From Virgisporangium aliadipatigenens (GTDB taxonomy: Bacteria; Actinomycetota; Actinomycetes; Mycobacteriales; Micromonosporaceae), in contig NZ_BOPF01000021.1 of assembly GCF_016863615.1 (NCBI RefSeq), positions 143,314 to 207,313 of the forward strand: a stretch of DNA of 64,000 nt. The letters run 5' to 3'. The notes below the pieces were generated by a model that saw only the letters and a list, made by a program, of their open reading frames with translations, was not told the DNA's origin and ran no database searches. Of the stretch, positions 43,049 to 52,869 are shown piece after piece. The translations under genes were made by a program, and so were the position numbers. How positions within the stretch are numbered: the first letter of the stretch is position 1; each line of letters opens with the position of its first letter.

Positions 43049-44044
43049 GTGGCCACGACCACCGGAGTCCCCTCTCCCCCGGCCGCAGGGCCCGGGGAGG
43101 GGGGCTCCCTCCCCCGCAAGCGCCCGCTCGGCGCCGAAATGCTCTTCCGTGGCACCACGACGGCGGCCGGCACGATGGTTCTTGTCATCATCGTGGCGAT
43201 CGCCGTCTTTCTCATCTGGCAGGCCGTCCCGGCGCTGACCGACAACGACGCCAACTTCCTCACCGAGGAAAACTGGTACGCCAACGACAACCCGCCGCGC
43301 TTCGGCATCGCGGCGACGGCGTTCGGCACGGTGCTCACCGCCGTGATCGCGCTGCTGCTGGCCGTCCCGGTCGCGCTGGGCATCGCGCTCTGCCTGTCCC
43401 ACTACGCCCCCAAGCGGGTGGCCACCCCGCTCGGCTTCATCATCGACCTGCTCGCGGCCGTCCCCAGTGTCGTGTTCGGTCTGTGGGGCCGCGACTACTT
43501 CTTCGAGCCGGTGCAGGGCCTGTCGCGGTTCCTGCACGAGAACCTCGGCTGGCTCCCGATCTTCGGCAGCGAGGGCCCGTACGGGAAGTCCGTGCTGCTG
43601 GGCTCGATCGTGCTGGCCATCATGATCCTGCCGATCGTCACCTCGCTCTCCCGCGAGGTGTTCATGCAGACGCCGGCGCAGAACGAGGAGGCGGCGCTCG
43701 CCCTCGGCGCGACCAAGTGGGAGATGATCCGCACCGCCGTCCTCCCCTTCGGACGGCCGGGCATCATCGCCTCGGTCATGCTGGGCCTCGGCCGCGCACT
43801 CGGTGAGACGATCGCGCTCGCGCTCACCCTCGGCGGCGTGTACAAGGTGTCGTTCGACCTGATCGGCCCCGGTGGCACCAGCATCGCCGCCAACATCGCG
43901 ACCCGCTTCGGCGAGGCCAACGAGGTCGGCCGCAGCGCGCTGATCGCCTCGGGTCTCGTGCTGTTCGCCATCACGCTCGTGGTCAACATGATCGCCCGCG
44001 CGATCGTGTACCGGCGGCGGGAGTTCGTGGGAGGTTCCGCCTGA
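43049..44044 (+). CDS. pstC: Phosphate ABC transporter permease PstC
   Basis: A 331-residue permease with six membrane segments, the first at about 40-60. The EAA loop reads [23 protein letters not shown], followed by [12 protein letters not shown]. An N-terminal Pro/Gly-rich extension of about 30 residues is usual in actinobacteria. It begins 5 bases after pstS, and its TGA overlaps the pstA ATG. Confidence 0.95.
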   Translation: MATTTGVPSPPAAGPGEGGSLPRKRPLGAEMLFRGTTTAAGTMVLVIIVAIAVFLIWQAVPALTDNDANFLTEENWYANDNPPRFGIAATAFGTVLTAVIALLLAVPVALGIALCLSHYAPKRVATPLGFIIDLLAAVPSVVFGLWGRDYFFEPVQGLSRFLHENLGWLPIFGSEGPYGKSVLLGSIVLAIMILPIVTSLSREVFMQTPAQNEEAALALGATKWEMIRTAVLPFGRPGIIASVMLGLGRALGETIALALTLGGVYKVSFDLIGPGGTSIAANIATRFGEANEVGRSALIASGLVLFAITLVVNMIARAIVYRRREFVGGSA

Positions 44045-45132
44045 TGACGGCTCAAGTGGATACGGAGCGGCCGGTCGTCATCGCCAGCGGCGACCAGCTC
44101 AAGGCGAAGCGGCTGCCGACGTGGGCACCGGTCGCCGTGGCCGCCGCCGCGATCGTGCTCGCCGCGGGCCTCGTGATGGGCACCGGCTGGGGTGGGCCGG
44201 TGCTCACCGGCGTCGTCGCGGCGGTGCTGTTCATCGTCGGGCTCGGGGTGGCCGGCGGCGTGGTCGAGGGGCGGCGCGCCGGTTCCAACCGGGTGGCGAC
44301 GACGCTGATCTACAGCGCGTTCCTGCTGGCGCTGGCGCCGCTGCTGTCGGTGGCGTTCGTGCTGGTCACCAAGGGCTTCGAACGCCTGGACGGCAACTTC
44401 CTCGGCACCTCGATGAAGAACATCAGCGCGTTCGACGCCAACGGCGGCGCGTACCACGCGATCATCGGCACGCTGGAGCAGGCCGGCATCGCCACGCTGA
44501 TCACGGTGCCGCTGGGCATCGCCGGCGCGATCTACATCGTCGAGTACGGCCGGGGCTTCCTGGCCAACGCGATCCGGTTCTTCGTGGACGTCATGACCGG
44601 CATCCCGTCGATCGTGGCCGGCCTGTTCATCCTGTCGTTCTGGGTGTTCGTGGTGACGCCGATCTTCAACGACGGCCGCCCCGGCTACTCCGGCTTCGCG
44701 GCGGCGTTGGCGCTGTCGGTGCTGATGCTGCCGACGGTGGTGCGTTCCACCGAGGAGATGCTCCGGCTGGTGCCGGGCGCGCTGCGCGAGGGTGCGTACG
44801 CCCTCGGTATCCCCAAGTGGAAGACAATCATGAAGATCGTGCTGCCGACGGCCGGCCCGGGCATCGTGACCGGGTGCATGCTGGCCGTCGCGCGGGCCGC
44901 CGGGGAGACCGCGCCGGTGCTGCTCGTGGCGGGCGGCAACCCGGCGATCAACTTCAGCCCGTTCAGCGACAACCAGTCCTCGCTGTCGCTGTACGTGTTC
45001 GAGCAGGCGGGCGTGGCGTCGCAGTACGCCCCGGCGCGCGCCTGGGCCGCCGCGCTCACGCTCGTCGTCATCGTCCTCACCCTCACCGTGCTGGCGAAGC
45101 TGCTGGCCCGCCGCAACAAGCTCGCTCGATAG
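44044..45132 (+). CDS. pstA: Phosphate ABC transporter permease PstA
   Basis: A 362-residue permease. Two extra hydrophobic segments in the first 100 residues precede the core, as often in actinobacteria. Core features: [31 protein letters not shown], the EAA loop [20 protein letters not shown] and [12 protein letters not shown]. The start overlaps the pstC stop by one base (TGATG). Confidence 0.95.
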   Translation: MTAQVDTERPVVIASGDQLKAKRLPTWAPVAVAAAAIVLAAGLVMGTGWGGPVLTGVVAAVLFIVGLGVAGGVVEGRRAGSNRVATTLIYSAFLLALAPLLSVAFVLVTKGFERLDGNFLGTSMKNISAFDANGGAYHAIIGTLEQAGIATLITVPLGIAGAIYIVEYGRGFLANAIRFFVDVMTGIPSIVAGLFILSFWVFVVTPIFNDGRPGYSGFAAALALSVLMLPTVVRSTEEMLRLVPGALREGAYALGIPKWKTIMKIVLPTAGPGIVTGCMLAVARAAGETAPVLLVAGGNPAINFSPFSDNQSSLSLYVFEQAGVASQYAPARAWAAALTLVVIVLTLTVLAKLLARRNKLAR

Positions 45133-45149
45133 ACCCCCGGGAGATTCCA

Positions 45150-45926
45150 ATGGCCAAGCGGATCGAAGCGCACGGCGTCACCGCGTTCTACAGCTCGTTC
45201 AAGGCGATCGACAGCATCAACATGACGATCGAGCCGAAGTCCGTGACGGCCCTGATCGGACCTTCCGGGTGCGGCAAGTCCACGTTCCTGCGTTCGATCA
45301 ACCGGATGCACGAGGTGCTGCCGGGCGCCCGCAACGAGGGCAAGCTCCTCATCGACGGCCAGAACGTCTACGACAACGACGTCGACGTGACGGCCGTCCG
45401 GCGCATGATCGGGATGGTGTTCCAGCGGCCCAACCCGTTCCCCACGATGTCGATCTACGACAACGTGATCTCGGGCCTGCGCCTGAACGGCGTGCGCAAG
45501 AAGTCCACGCTCGACGACGCCGTCGAGAAGGCACTGCGCGGCGCGAACCTCTGGAACGAGGTCAAGGACCGGCTGCCCCGCCCGGGTGCCGGTCTCTCCG
45601 GCGGTCAGCAGCAGCGGCTGTGCATCGCCCGCGCGATCGCGGTCGAACCGCAGGTCCTGCTGATGGACGAGCCCTGTTCCGCGCTCGACCCGATCTCCAC
45701 GCTGAAGATCGAGGACCTGATCTCCGAGCTGAAGAACCGGTTCACGATCGTCATCGTCACGCACAACATGCAGCAGGCGGCCCGCGTCTCGGACCGCACC
45801 GGCTTCTTCTCGATCGACCAGACCGGTGACCCGGGCCGGCTGATCGAGTACGACGACACGTCCAAGATCTTCACGAACCCGTCCGAGAAGAAGACCGAGG
45901 ACTACATCACCGGCCGCTTCGGCTGA
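45150..45926 (+). CDS. pstB: Phosphate ABC transporter ATPase PstB
   Basis: A 258-residue ABC ATPase with Walker [11 protein letters not shown] loop [12 protein letters not shown] signature LSGGQQQRL, Walker [16 protein letters not shown] and switch THNMQQAAR. The PstB hallmark [10 protein letters not shown] is present. ATG behind GGGAGA, 17 bases after pstA. A phoU gene does not follow; phoU is at 5.3 kb next to senX3-regX3. Confidence 0.96.
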   Translation: MAKRIEAHGVTAFYSSFKAIDSINMTIEPKSVTALIGPSGCGKSTFLRSINRMHEVLPGARNEGKLLIDGQNVYDNDVDVTAVRRMIGMVFQRPNPFPTMSIYDNVISGLRLNGVRKKSTLDDAVEKALRGANLWNEVKDRLPRPGAGLSGGQQQRLCIARAIAVEPQVLLMDEPCSALDPISTLKIEDLISELKNRFTIVIVTHNMQQAARVSDRTGFFSIDQTGDPGRLIEYDDTSKIFTNPSEKKTEDYITGRFG

Positions 45927-45940
45927 GGTGAACGCCCGGG

Positions 45941-46648
45941 CTACGACGCCCGGCGGGTGCGATGCGTGGGGGCCGGCACCGGCTCCCACGCTTCTTCGTC
46001 CTCGCAGTCGTCGTACCCGGCGGCGTCGTACCCGGTGGGTTCGGCGCGGTGGATCAGGCGCACGGGGGCGCTGCGCGCATGCACGCGGCGCACCGGCGCG
46101 GGCCGCGGCGCGTGGGCGTGCGGGATCAGGTGGCGCTTGCGGACGGCCAGCTCGCGGTGGTCGAGGATCGCGACGGCGAGGTAGAGGGCGCCGCTGACGA
46201 CGAGCCACAGCAGCACCCGCGGCCGCCCGTCGGCCAGCACGCCGAACGCCGGCAGCGCCGCCACGGCCAGCAGGACGAGCAGGACCCCGGCGTGGTGCGG
46301 CCGGCCGCCGCCGGTGCCGACGCTGTAGCCGAGCAGCGCGAGCACGCCGACCAGCGCGGTCACGAGCACCGGCGGGGTCCAGTGGACGTCCGCCGCCAGC
46401 GCGCAGACCAGTAGGGCGCTCGCGACATAGCCGCCGGCGGTCCGGGCGCCGGGGCGCAGGGCCGGGAAGCGGCGTGCGTAGTAGGCGGCGGCGACGCCGT
46501 GCATGCGGGCGGCGCCGACCAGGATCAGCGTCCAGACGACCCAGCGCACGGGCGCGGGCAACGGCACGGTGAGGGCCCCGGCCGTGGCCAGGAGCAGGAG
46601 GCCGCCGGGCGCCCACCGAAGGCCCTGCCAGTACCACAAATGCCGCAC
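45941..46648 (-). CDS. Membrane protein of unknown function
   Basis: A 235-residue protein with about five hydrophobic segments in residues 12-165 (GGLLLLATAGALTVPLP, VVWTLILVGAAR, VASALLVCALAADV, VLVTALVGVLALLGYS, AGVLLVLLAVAALPAFGVL) and a polar, His/Arg-rich tail with an acidic patch. GTG start. Converges on pstB with 14 bases between. Family not recognised. Confidence 0.6.
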   Translation of the reverse strand: MRHLWYWQGLRWAPGGLLLLATAGALTVPLPAPVRWVVWTLILVGAARMHGVAAAYYARRFPALRPGARTAGGYVASALLVCALAADVHWTPPVLVTALVGVLALLGYSVGTGGGRPHHAGVLLVLLAVAALPAFGVLADGRPRVLLWLVVSGALYLAVAILDHRELAVRKRHLIPHAHAPRPAPVRRVHARSAPVRLIHRAEPTGYDAAGYDDCEDEEAWEPVPAPTHRTRRAS

Positions 46649-46686
46649 ACCACTAAAAGTAGCTTAAAAGGGACGATTAGTCACCG

Positions 46687-47532
46687 TTAGCCGGAAATGT
46701 CCGGGGCGATGAAGCGCGGGTCGTCCGGGTCACTGAGATCCACCCAGGGACGCACCGTCGGCGGTCGGCGGCCTCCCGCCGCGTCGAGGGCATCGTCTAT
46801 CCGGTCGAACTGGGCCAGCTGCCGCAGCGTGATCTCGGTCGGCGGCAGCATCGGGCGTTCCTCGGCGAGCTCGGCCGGGGTGGCCCAGCGCACGAGTGCC
46901 GCCTCCCCGCCGACGTCCCGGGTGCGTTGCCGTTCGGGCAGGCGCGCGAGGAAGAAGTACGTGTCGAAGCGGCGCGGCTCGAACTCCGGCGTCACCCAAC
47001 GGGCCCACGGGGCGAGCAGGTCGCCGCGCAGCGCCAGCCCCCGCGCGGCGAGGAACTCGGCCAGGCTCAGTTCGCGGCCGACGAGCGCGACGCGGGCGGC
47101 CTCCCACTCGGCCCCGCTCACGTCGCCGACGACCGTCGCGGCATCCGGGCCGGCCAGCAGCACGCCGGACTCCTCGAACACCTCCCGCACGGCCGCGCAC
47201 ACCACGGCCCGCGCCTGCGCCTCCGGCAGGTCCAGCCGTTCGGCCCACTCGGCGGGCGTCGGGCCGGCCCAGCCGATCTCCGCAGTCGCGTCCCGCGGGT
47301 CGACGCCGCCGCCCGGGAAGACGTACATCCCCGCGGCGAACGCCATCGTCGCGACGCGGCGCAACGCATACACCTCGAAGTCGTTCCGCGCGTCCCTATT
47401 AATCGGACGCATCAGTACGACCGTGCTCGCGAGGCGCGGTTCGACGGGTTCGCGACCCGCCTCCGCGAACGCGCGCGCGGCGCTCAGTAACGCGGAAGGA
47501 ACACGAAAAGCGTTCGTGCGGGCGCTGTCCAT
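46687..47532 (-). CDS. NUDIX hydrolase (NUDT19-like, split Nudix box)
   Basis: A 281-residue NUDIX protein. The Nudix box is divided by an insertion of about 35 residues: GMYVFPGGGVDPRD comes first and AAVREVFEESGVLLAG after it, the arrangement of the NUDT19/RP2p group of CoA or nucleotide-sugar diphosphatases. RVATMAFAAGMYVFPGG and the C-terminal LPPTEITLRQLAQF agree. Substrate unknown; CoA-type diphosphates are likely. Confidence 0.85.
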   Translation of the reverse strand: MDSARTNAFRVPSALLSAARAFAEAGREPVEPRLASTVVLMRPINRDARNDFEVYALRRVATMAFAAGMYVFPGGGVDPRDATAEIGWAGPTPAEWAERLDLPEAQARAVVCAAVREVFEESGVLLAGPDAATVVGDVSGAEWEAARVALVGRELSLAEFLAARGLALRGDLLAPWARWVTPEFEPRRFDTYFFLARLPERQRTRDVGGEAALVRWATPAELAEERPMLPPTEITLRQLAQFDRIDDALDAAGGRRPPTVRPWVDLSDPDDPRFIAPDISG

Positions 47533-47763
47533 CAGGCGAGGGTACGCCCGTGATCGCAGGCATCGATAACTCAGACTTCAGGTTCCCCTAAGCCGCAGCT
47601 CAGGCGCTTCAGCGTGTTCCCAGGAAGTAACAGAAGCAGCCCTGTAACGGCGTGCCGCGGTTTACTACTATCGATTTCAGTCATCACAGAAGCCAGCGCC
47701 GGGTCTGCTCCGAATACCTCGGGACAGGACCGGCCACCCCACCTTCGTGGTTTCGAGGACATC

Positions 47764-50616
47764 ATGAATATCGACGGCATGATCGTGGCGGGGCGCCCTC
47801 CGTCACGGACCGCTACTACGGTGCCCACTCAACGATTGGGCCTCATCCGACCCCGACTCCTCGCGCGCCTGGATCGTTCCCGGGGCGCGGGCCTCGCGGT
47901 GATCGCCGCTCCGGCCGGCTTCGGCAAGACCACGCTGCTCGCGCAGGCGGCGCACCGGCACACCGGTCCGGTCGCCTGGCTCAGCATCGCCCCGGCCGAC
48001 GCGGCCGAGGGACGGCTCACCGAGCTGATCGCCGCCGCGGTGTCCAAGGCGCTCGCCGCCGACTCCGGAGACCTGCTCCTGGTGATCGACAACGCGCACC
48101 ACGCGCTCGGCACCCCGGACGAGACGATTCTCGCGGAGCTGGCGTCGTTCACGCCGGACAACACGTACGTCCTGCTGGCCGGCCGTCAGCTGCCGGCGCA
48201 CAGCCTGCTGCGCCACGAGGTCGCCGGCTACTTCGAGGTGCTGGGCCCGGAGCAGCTGCGCTTCCGCCCCTGGGAGGTCGAACGCCTCCTCGCCGACGTG
48301 TACGGAGAAGCGCTTCCGCCGGACGACGCGGCCCTGCTGACCCGGCGCACCGGCGGCTGGGCGGCCGGGCTGGCGATGTTCCACGTGTCGACGCGTGGGC
48401 GGCCGTTGCAGGCCCGGCAGCGCGCCGTGGCGGCCCTGTCCGAGCGGTGGGACCTGACCCGCGGCTATCTCGCCCGGACCGTTCTCGCCGAGCTGCGGCC
48501 GGAACTGCGCGAGTTCCTGGTGCGCACGAGCGTGTTCGACGTGGTGACCGCGAGCCGCTGCGACCGGCTGCTCGCCACCACCGGCAGCGCCCGCGTGCTC
48601 GACGAACTGAGCAGCCACCACGCGCTGCCGGTCACCTCCGACGCCGGCGAGTACCAGTACCACCAGGTGCTGCGTTCGCACCTGCTCGCCGCGCTCGTCG
48701 ACGACCTGGGTGAGCAGCAGGCGCGCGCCTGGCACCACCGCGCCGCGCAGCTGCTCGTGGCCGAGCCGGCCCACGCCGAGGCGGCGCGCAGCTTCGCCCG
48801 GGCCGGCGACTGGCGCGGCGTCGGCACGCTCCTGTCCACGCTCGGCGCGGAGGTCGCCGAGACGCCCGAGGAGCCGCTCGCCGACCTGCTGCCGGCCTGG
48901 CTGCTCGCCGAGGACCCGTGGCTCGCCTACGCGGAGGCCAAGCGGCGGCTGTACGACGGCCAGCTGGAGGCGGCCCGGGACGGGCTGCTGCGCGCGGCGG
49001 AGCTGTTCGGCGACGACGCCGGCCGCGCCTCCCAGCACGAACGCCAGCTCGCCGCGATCTTCATGCCCGAGCCGCCGCCCGGGCGCACCCACTGGGCCTC
49101 GTGGGTGCGCGCGCTCACCCTCGCGCACCCGCACGAGGTCGGCGTCGAGGCGGCGGTGCTCACCGGCCCCGAGGGCGAGCTGGTGCGCATCCTCGCCGAC
49201 TTCCTGGCCGGCGACACGTCCAGCGCGATGCGCCGCGCGAGCCGGCCGATGACGGCGACCTGGCCGGACGACTCGTTCGCCGGGCTGGCGCTGCGGGTCA
49301 CCCGCGCCGCCATCCAGGTGATGCACGGCCCCGACCCGCAGCTGCGCGCCCAGTGCACGCTCGACCTGGTGCAGCTGGCCGACGAGGCGGACGCGGCGGG
49401 CTGGCCGTGGCTGAGCCGGGTGGCCCGGGCCGCCACCGGCCTCTCCGGCGATCCGGTGCTCGGCGCCGAGGCGAGCACGGTGGCCGACGAGTGCGACCGG
49501 CGCGGCGACAGGTGGGGCGCGGCCGTCGCCCAGTCACTGGGGCTGCTGCACGACCGACGGGTCGGCCGGCTCACCACCGCCGCCGCGCTGCAGCTCCTCC
49601 AACGCTGCGAGGAGCTCAACGCCCCGGTGATGCAGGCGTGGGCGCGGGTGAGCCTCTCGCTGGCGAGCGTCGCCGAGCAGGCCCCCGACTCCGTGGAACG
49701 GGTGCGCGAGCTGTTCGAGGCGGCCGACGCGGCGGGCGTTCCGGCGGCGAAGGCCGTGATGAGCTGCGTGCTGGAACGCTACGAGGTGGCGACGGCGCAG
49801 GCGCTGATCCCCCGCCGGCCGAGCGCGCAGGTCCCGCACACGCCCGCCGCGCGCTGGCTCGACATCACCTGCTTCGGCAGCTTCCGGCTGGAGATCGACG
49901 GGCGGCCGGTGGACCTGTCCGGGGTGCGGGCCCGGGCCCGCAGCGCGCTGCGGCTCCTCGCGACGCACGCCGGCCAGCAGGTGCACCGGGAGGTGCTGAT
50001 CGAGGCGCTCTGGCCGGACCTGACACCGGCGGCCGCCACGCGCAACCTCCAGGTGACCATCTCCGCGCTGCGCGGGCTGCTCGACCGGGCCACCGGGCCG
50101 GGACGCCCGTCGCTGCTGGTGCGCTCCGGCGGCTCCTACGGGCTGGCGCTGCCACCGGGCGGGTACTGCGACGTGGTGGCGTTCCACGACGCGGTTGGCC
50201 GCTGGCGGCGGCTGCGGGGCGGCCCGGACCGGGCGGCGGAGATCGCGACGTTGCGCGAGGCCCTGGCGGCGTACGGGGCGGAACTGCTACCAGAGGAGGG
50301 GCCGGCCGAGTGGGCGGTCGCGGCGCGGGAGCAGGTCGACCGGCAGGCCACCGAGGCCAGCCGCGCACTGGCGGAGGCCGAACTGGCCCGCGGCCACGTC
50401 GGCGAGGCGATCACCGCGGCCGAGCACTCCCTGTCGCTGGACCGGACCGACGACAAGGCCTGGCAGGTGCTGCTCGAGGGCTACGAACGCGCGGGCGCGC
50501 CGGCGAAGGCTGCGCAGGTCCGCAAGCGATATGCCGCGATGCTCACGGACCTGGGGCTCGACGCCGCGACGGTGGGACACGTCAGCGGCGTCAACGGCGG
50601 AGAGAACCGGACCTAG
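47764..50616 (+). CDS. MalT-like STAND ATPase with C-terminal SARP (winged helix + BTAD) domain
   Basis: A 950-residue regulator. The N-terminal NTPase has Walker A APAGFGKTT near residue 48 and Walker B-like LLLVIDNAHHAL; the MalT-type region runs to about 350, followed by a long helical repeat region. Residues 695-775 form an OmpR-type winged helix (CFGSFRLEIDGRPVDLSG, LIEALWPDLTPAAATRNLQV) and about 800-935 a BTAD domain (ALAEAELARGHVGEAITAAEH). The order is the reverse of AfsR, where SARP is N-terminal. ATG behind GAGG. Converges on a LuxR gene by 4 bases. Targets unknown. Confidence 0.83.
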   Translation: MNIDGMIVAGRPPSRTATTVPTQRLGLIRPRLLARLDRSRGAGLAVIAAPAGFGKTTLLAQAAHRHTGPVAWLSIAPADAAEGRLTELIAAAVSKALAADSGDLLLVIDNAHHALGTPDETILAELASFTPDNTYVLLAGRQLPAHSLLRHEVAGYFEVLGPEQLRFRPWEVERLLADVYGEALPPDDAALLTRRTGGWAAGLAMFHVSTRGRPLQARQRAVAALSERWDLTRGYLARTVLAELRPELREFLVRTSVFDVVTASRCDRLLATTGSARVLDELSSHHALPVTSDAGEYQYHQVLRSHLLAALVDDLGEQQARAWHHRAAQLLVAEPAHAEAARSFARAGDWRGVGTLLSTLGAEVAETPEEPLADLLPAWLLAEDPWLAYAEAKRRLYDGQLEAARDGLLRAAELFGDDAGRASQHERQLAAIFMPEPPPGRTHWASWVRALTLAHPHEVGVEAAVLTGPEGELVRILADFLAGDTSSAMRRASRPMTATWPDDSFAGLALRVTRAAIQVMHGPDPQLRAQCTLDLVQLADEADAAGWPWLSRVARAATGLSGDPVLGAEASTVADECDRRGDRWGAAVAQSLGLLHDRRVGRLTTAAALQLLQRCEELNAPVMQAWARVSLSLASVAEQAPDSVERVRELFEAADAAGVPAAKAVMSCVLERYEVATAQALIPRRPSAQVPHTPAARWLDITCFGSFRLEIDGRPVDLSGVRARARSALRLLATHAGQQVHREVLIEALWPDLTPAAATRNLQVTISALRGLLDRATGPGRPSLLVRSGGSYGLALPPGGYCDVVAFHDAVGRWRRLRGGPDRAAEIATLREALAAYGAELLPEEGPAEWAVAAREQVDRQATEASRALAEAELARGHVGEAITAAEHSLSLDRTDDKAWQVLLEGYERAGAPAKAAQVRKRYAAMLTDLGLDAATVGHVSGVNGGENRT

Positions 50617-51233
50617 ATCAGGCCCTGCCGGAGGGCGTAGGCGACGGCGTGCGAGCGGTTGCGCAGGTGCAGCCGGCTCGTCACGTCGTGCAGGATGTTC
50701 TTGATCGTGCGCTGGGAGTAGGACAGTTTGGCAGCGATCTCCGCGGTGTCGAGCCCGTCGGCGACGAGCCGCAGCACCTCGATCTCGCGGTCGGCGAGCC
50801 CGCCGAACGTGAGGCCGCGCGGCCACAGCACCTGCCGCTGCAGCTTGCCGACCTGGTTGAGCAGCCGGCCGAGCAGGTCCGGCGGCAGCGCGCCCTCGCC
50901 GGCGGCGGCCGAACGCACGACGCCGATGAGGCGTTCCGGGGAGGCCTCGGTGCGCCGGACGACGCCGGCCACACCCGCCTCCACGGCGGCCACCAGGTCG
51001 GCGTCGTCGAGTTCGGCGACCACGAGCACGAGGCGGGTGCCGTTGCGCTGGAGCGTGCGGATGAGGCGCAGCGCGGGTTCGCTCACCCGGTCGCTGACCA
51101 CCAGGGCAACCTGTGCCCGTTCGGCCTCGGCCGCCTCGACCACGCGCACCTCGGGGCGGGGCCGCAGCTGGCTGGCGAGTCCGGCTTGCAGGATCGCGTC
51201 GTCCGCATGGACGTACACCGTTATCTGGTCCAT
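50613..51233 (-). CDS. LuxR-type regulator with atypical receiver
   Basis: A 206-residue protein. The C-terminal HTH_LuxR is clear: LTFGGLADREIEVLRLVADG, LDTAEIAAKLSYSQRTIKNILHDV, LHLRNRSHAVAYALRQG. The N-terminal domain has a receiver-like pattern but the strand normally ending in the phosphoacceptor reads VALVVSDRVSE, offset by one position, and no cognate kinase is nearby. Start taken at MDQITVYV. It ends 4 bases into the converging MalT/SARP gene, and the pair probably works together. Confidence 0.8.
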   Translation of the reverse strand: MDQITVYVHADDAILQAGLASQLRPRPEVRVVEAAEAERAQVALVVSDRVSEPALRLIRTLQRNGTRLVLVVAELDDADLVAAVEAGVAGVVRRTEASPERLIGVVRSAAAGEGALPPDLLGRLLNQVGKLQRQVLWPRGLTFGGLADREIEVLRLVADGLDTAEIAAKLSYSQRTIKNILHDVTSRLHLRNRSHAVAYALRQGLI

Positions 51234-51346
51234 GTGAGCAGCCTGCCGGGCAGCCCTCACCGCCCGCTCAACGCGTACTCAACGGGAAGTCGCCGGTGCC
51301 CCAACGCGCAGGCATCGACCAGGGGTTGATCGGTTAAGGTGCCGGC

Positions 51347-52327
51347 ATGTCGAGCACCGTGAAGTGGGGAATCCTGGCCACCGGCGGGATCGCCGTCCAG
51401 TTCGTCAACGACCTGCGGCTGCTGCCCGACGCCGAGGTGGTGGCGGTGGGTTCGCGCACCGCGGAGTCGGCGCGCCGGTTCGCCGACACGCACGGGATCC
51501 CGCGGGCGCACGGCAGCTGGCAGGAGCTGGCCGAGGACCCCGAGGTCGATGTGATCTACGTCGCGACCCCGCACTCGGCCCACCACGAGGCGACCCTCGC
51601 CTGCCTGCGCGCCGGCAAGCCCGCCCTGACGGAGAAGCCGGTGACGATCGACCGGGCCGGCGCGAGCGCGCTGATCGCCGAGGCGGGCCGGGCCGGCGTC
51701 TTCTTCATGGAGGCCATGTGGACCCGGTGCTTCCCGGCCGTGGCCAAGGCGCTGGAACTGGTCGCCGACGGCGCGATCGGCCGCGTGACCGGTGTGCACG
51801 CCGACTTCGGCTTCGTCGGCCCGGATGATCCGACCCACCGGCTCAACGCCAAGGAACTGGCCGGCGGCGCGCTGCTGGACCTGGGGGTCTACCCGATCAC
51901 GATGGCGCACCTGTTCCTCGGGGCACCCGATCACGTGCGCGCGTGGGCGGATCTCGGCCCGACCGGGGTGGATCGCAACACGGCGATCATCCTGGGCTAC
52001 GAGTCGGGCGCGCTCGCGTCGCTGACCTGCTCGTTCGTGGGTGACACGCCGCGCACGGCCGCGGTGACCGGGACGGCCGGCCGGATCGAGTTCGCCCGGG
52101 ACTTCTTCATGCCGCGCGGCCTGGTGCTGCGCCGCGGCGACGGCGAGCCGGAGACGTTCGACCTGCCGCACGAGGGCAACGGCTACCACTTCGAGGCCGC
52201 CGAGGTGCAGCGCTGCCTGCGCGCGGGGCTGCTGGAGAGCCCGCTCGTGCCGCACGCCGAGACGCTCGCCGTGATGACGACGCTGGATCGGGTGCGCGCC
52301 GAGATTGGACTAACGTACGACGCATGA
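51347..52327 (+). CDS. Gfo/Idh/MocA-family oxidoreductase
   Basis: A 326-residue NAD(P)-dependent oxidoreductase. The Rossmann start KWGILATGGIAVQFVNDL has an AG-like loop, DVIYVATPHSAHHEATLACLRAGKPALTEKPVT contains the EKP motif (residues 69-101), and GGALLDLGVYPITMA corresponds to the catalytic D-x3-H region with Tyr in place of His. That variant is typical of the dihydrodiol dehydrogenase/sugar dehydrogenase group. Substrate unknown. Overlaps the next gene by 4 bases (ATGA). Confidence 0.87.
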   Translation: MSSTVKWGILATGGIAVQFVNDLRLLPDAEVVAVGSRTAESARRFADTHGIPRAHGSWQELAEDPEVDVIYVATPHSAHHEATLACLRAGKPALTEKPVTIDRAGASALIAEAGRAGVFFMEAMWTRCFPAVAKALELVADGAIGRVTGVHADFGFVGPDDPTHRLNAKELAGGALLDLGVYPITMAHLFLGAPDHVRAWADLGPTGVDRNTAIILGYESGALASLTCSFVGDTPRTAAVTGTAGRIEFARDFFMPRGLVLRRGDGEPETFDLPHEGNGYHFEAAEVQRCLRAGLLESPLVPHAETLAVMTTLDRVRAEIGLTYDA

Positions 52328-52869
52328 CCCCGCCCCTCCCCGACGTGGGCGATCTCCTGCGGGCGATGGCCGCGCTCGGCGTGGCCGGTGACCCGCTCGC
52401 GCTGCTGCGGGACAGTCCCGACGAGGTGCGCCGCGCCGAGTTGCTGGCGCACCTGGCCGCCGGCACGGTCGCGCACCTGCAGCGGGCCGAGCGCGCCGCC
52501 GACCTGTCCGCGGAGGACCGGGTGGCGCTGCACCGGACGGCCGACGCGGCGCTCGCCGACGGCTCGGCGCTGGTGGACCTCCAGGTCGCCCGGCTCGAGT
52601 GGGCCCGCGACGTGACCCTGCACGAGCGCCGGCACCCCGTCGCCGACACGACCACCACGGCGCTGACCGCGCTGGTGCAGCTGCTGGCGGCGTGGCGGGA
52701 CCGGCCGGACGGGGTGGCCGAGTCCGATCCCATGCTCGCCGACGCGCTGGACCAGCTGCGCGCCGCGTCGACGCAGCTCACCACGATCCTGCGCAACAGC
52801 CGCTACGGCGCGTACGCGGGTGGCGTTCCCCCGAATGCCTATCCGAAGAGCGGTCGGACCGCGATGTAG
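52324..52869 (+). CDS. Conserved helical protein of unknown function
   Basis: A 181-residue, almost entirely helical protein rich in Ala, Leu and charged residues (LRAMAALGVAGDPLALL, AELLAHLAAGTVAHLQRAERA) with a short Gly/Pro/Tyr tail (YGAYAGGVPPNAYP). It is translationally coupled to the oxidoreductase gene and overlaps the end of the converging pit gene by 31 bases. No family recognised. Confidence 0.6.
   Translation: MTPPLPDVGDLLRAMAALGVAGDPLALLRDSPDEVRRAELLAHLAAGTVAHLQRAERAADLSAEDRVALHRTADAALADGSALVDLQVARLEWARDVTLHERRHPVADTTTTALTALVQLLAAWRDRPDGVAESDPMLADALDQLRAASTQLTTILRNSRYGAYAGGVPPNAYPKSGRTAM

Noticed and set aside
45927..45957. Terminator between pstB and the converging membrane-protein gene
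   Set aside because: CGCCCGGGC and CGCCCGGCG segments are present but do not form a consistent stem, and there is no T-run.
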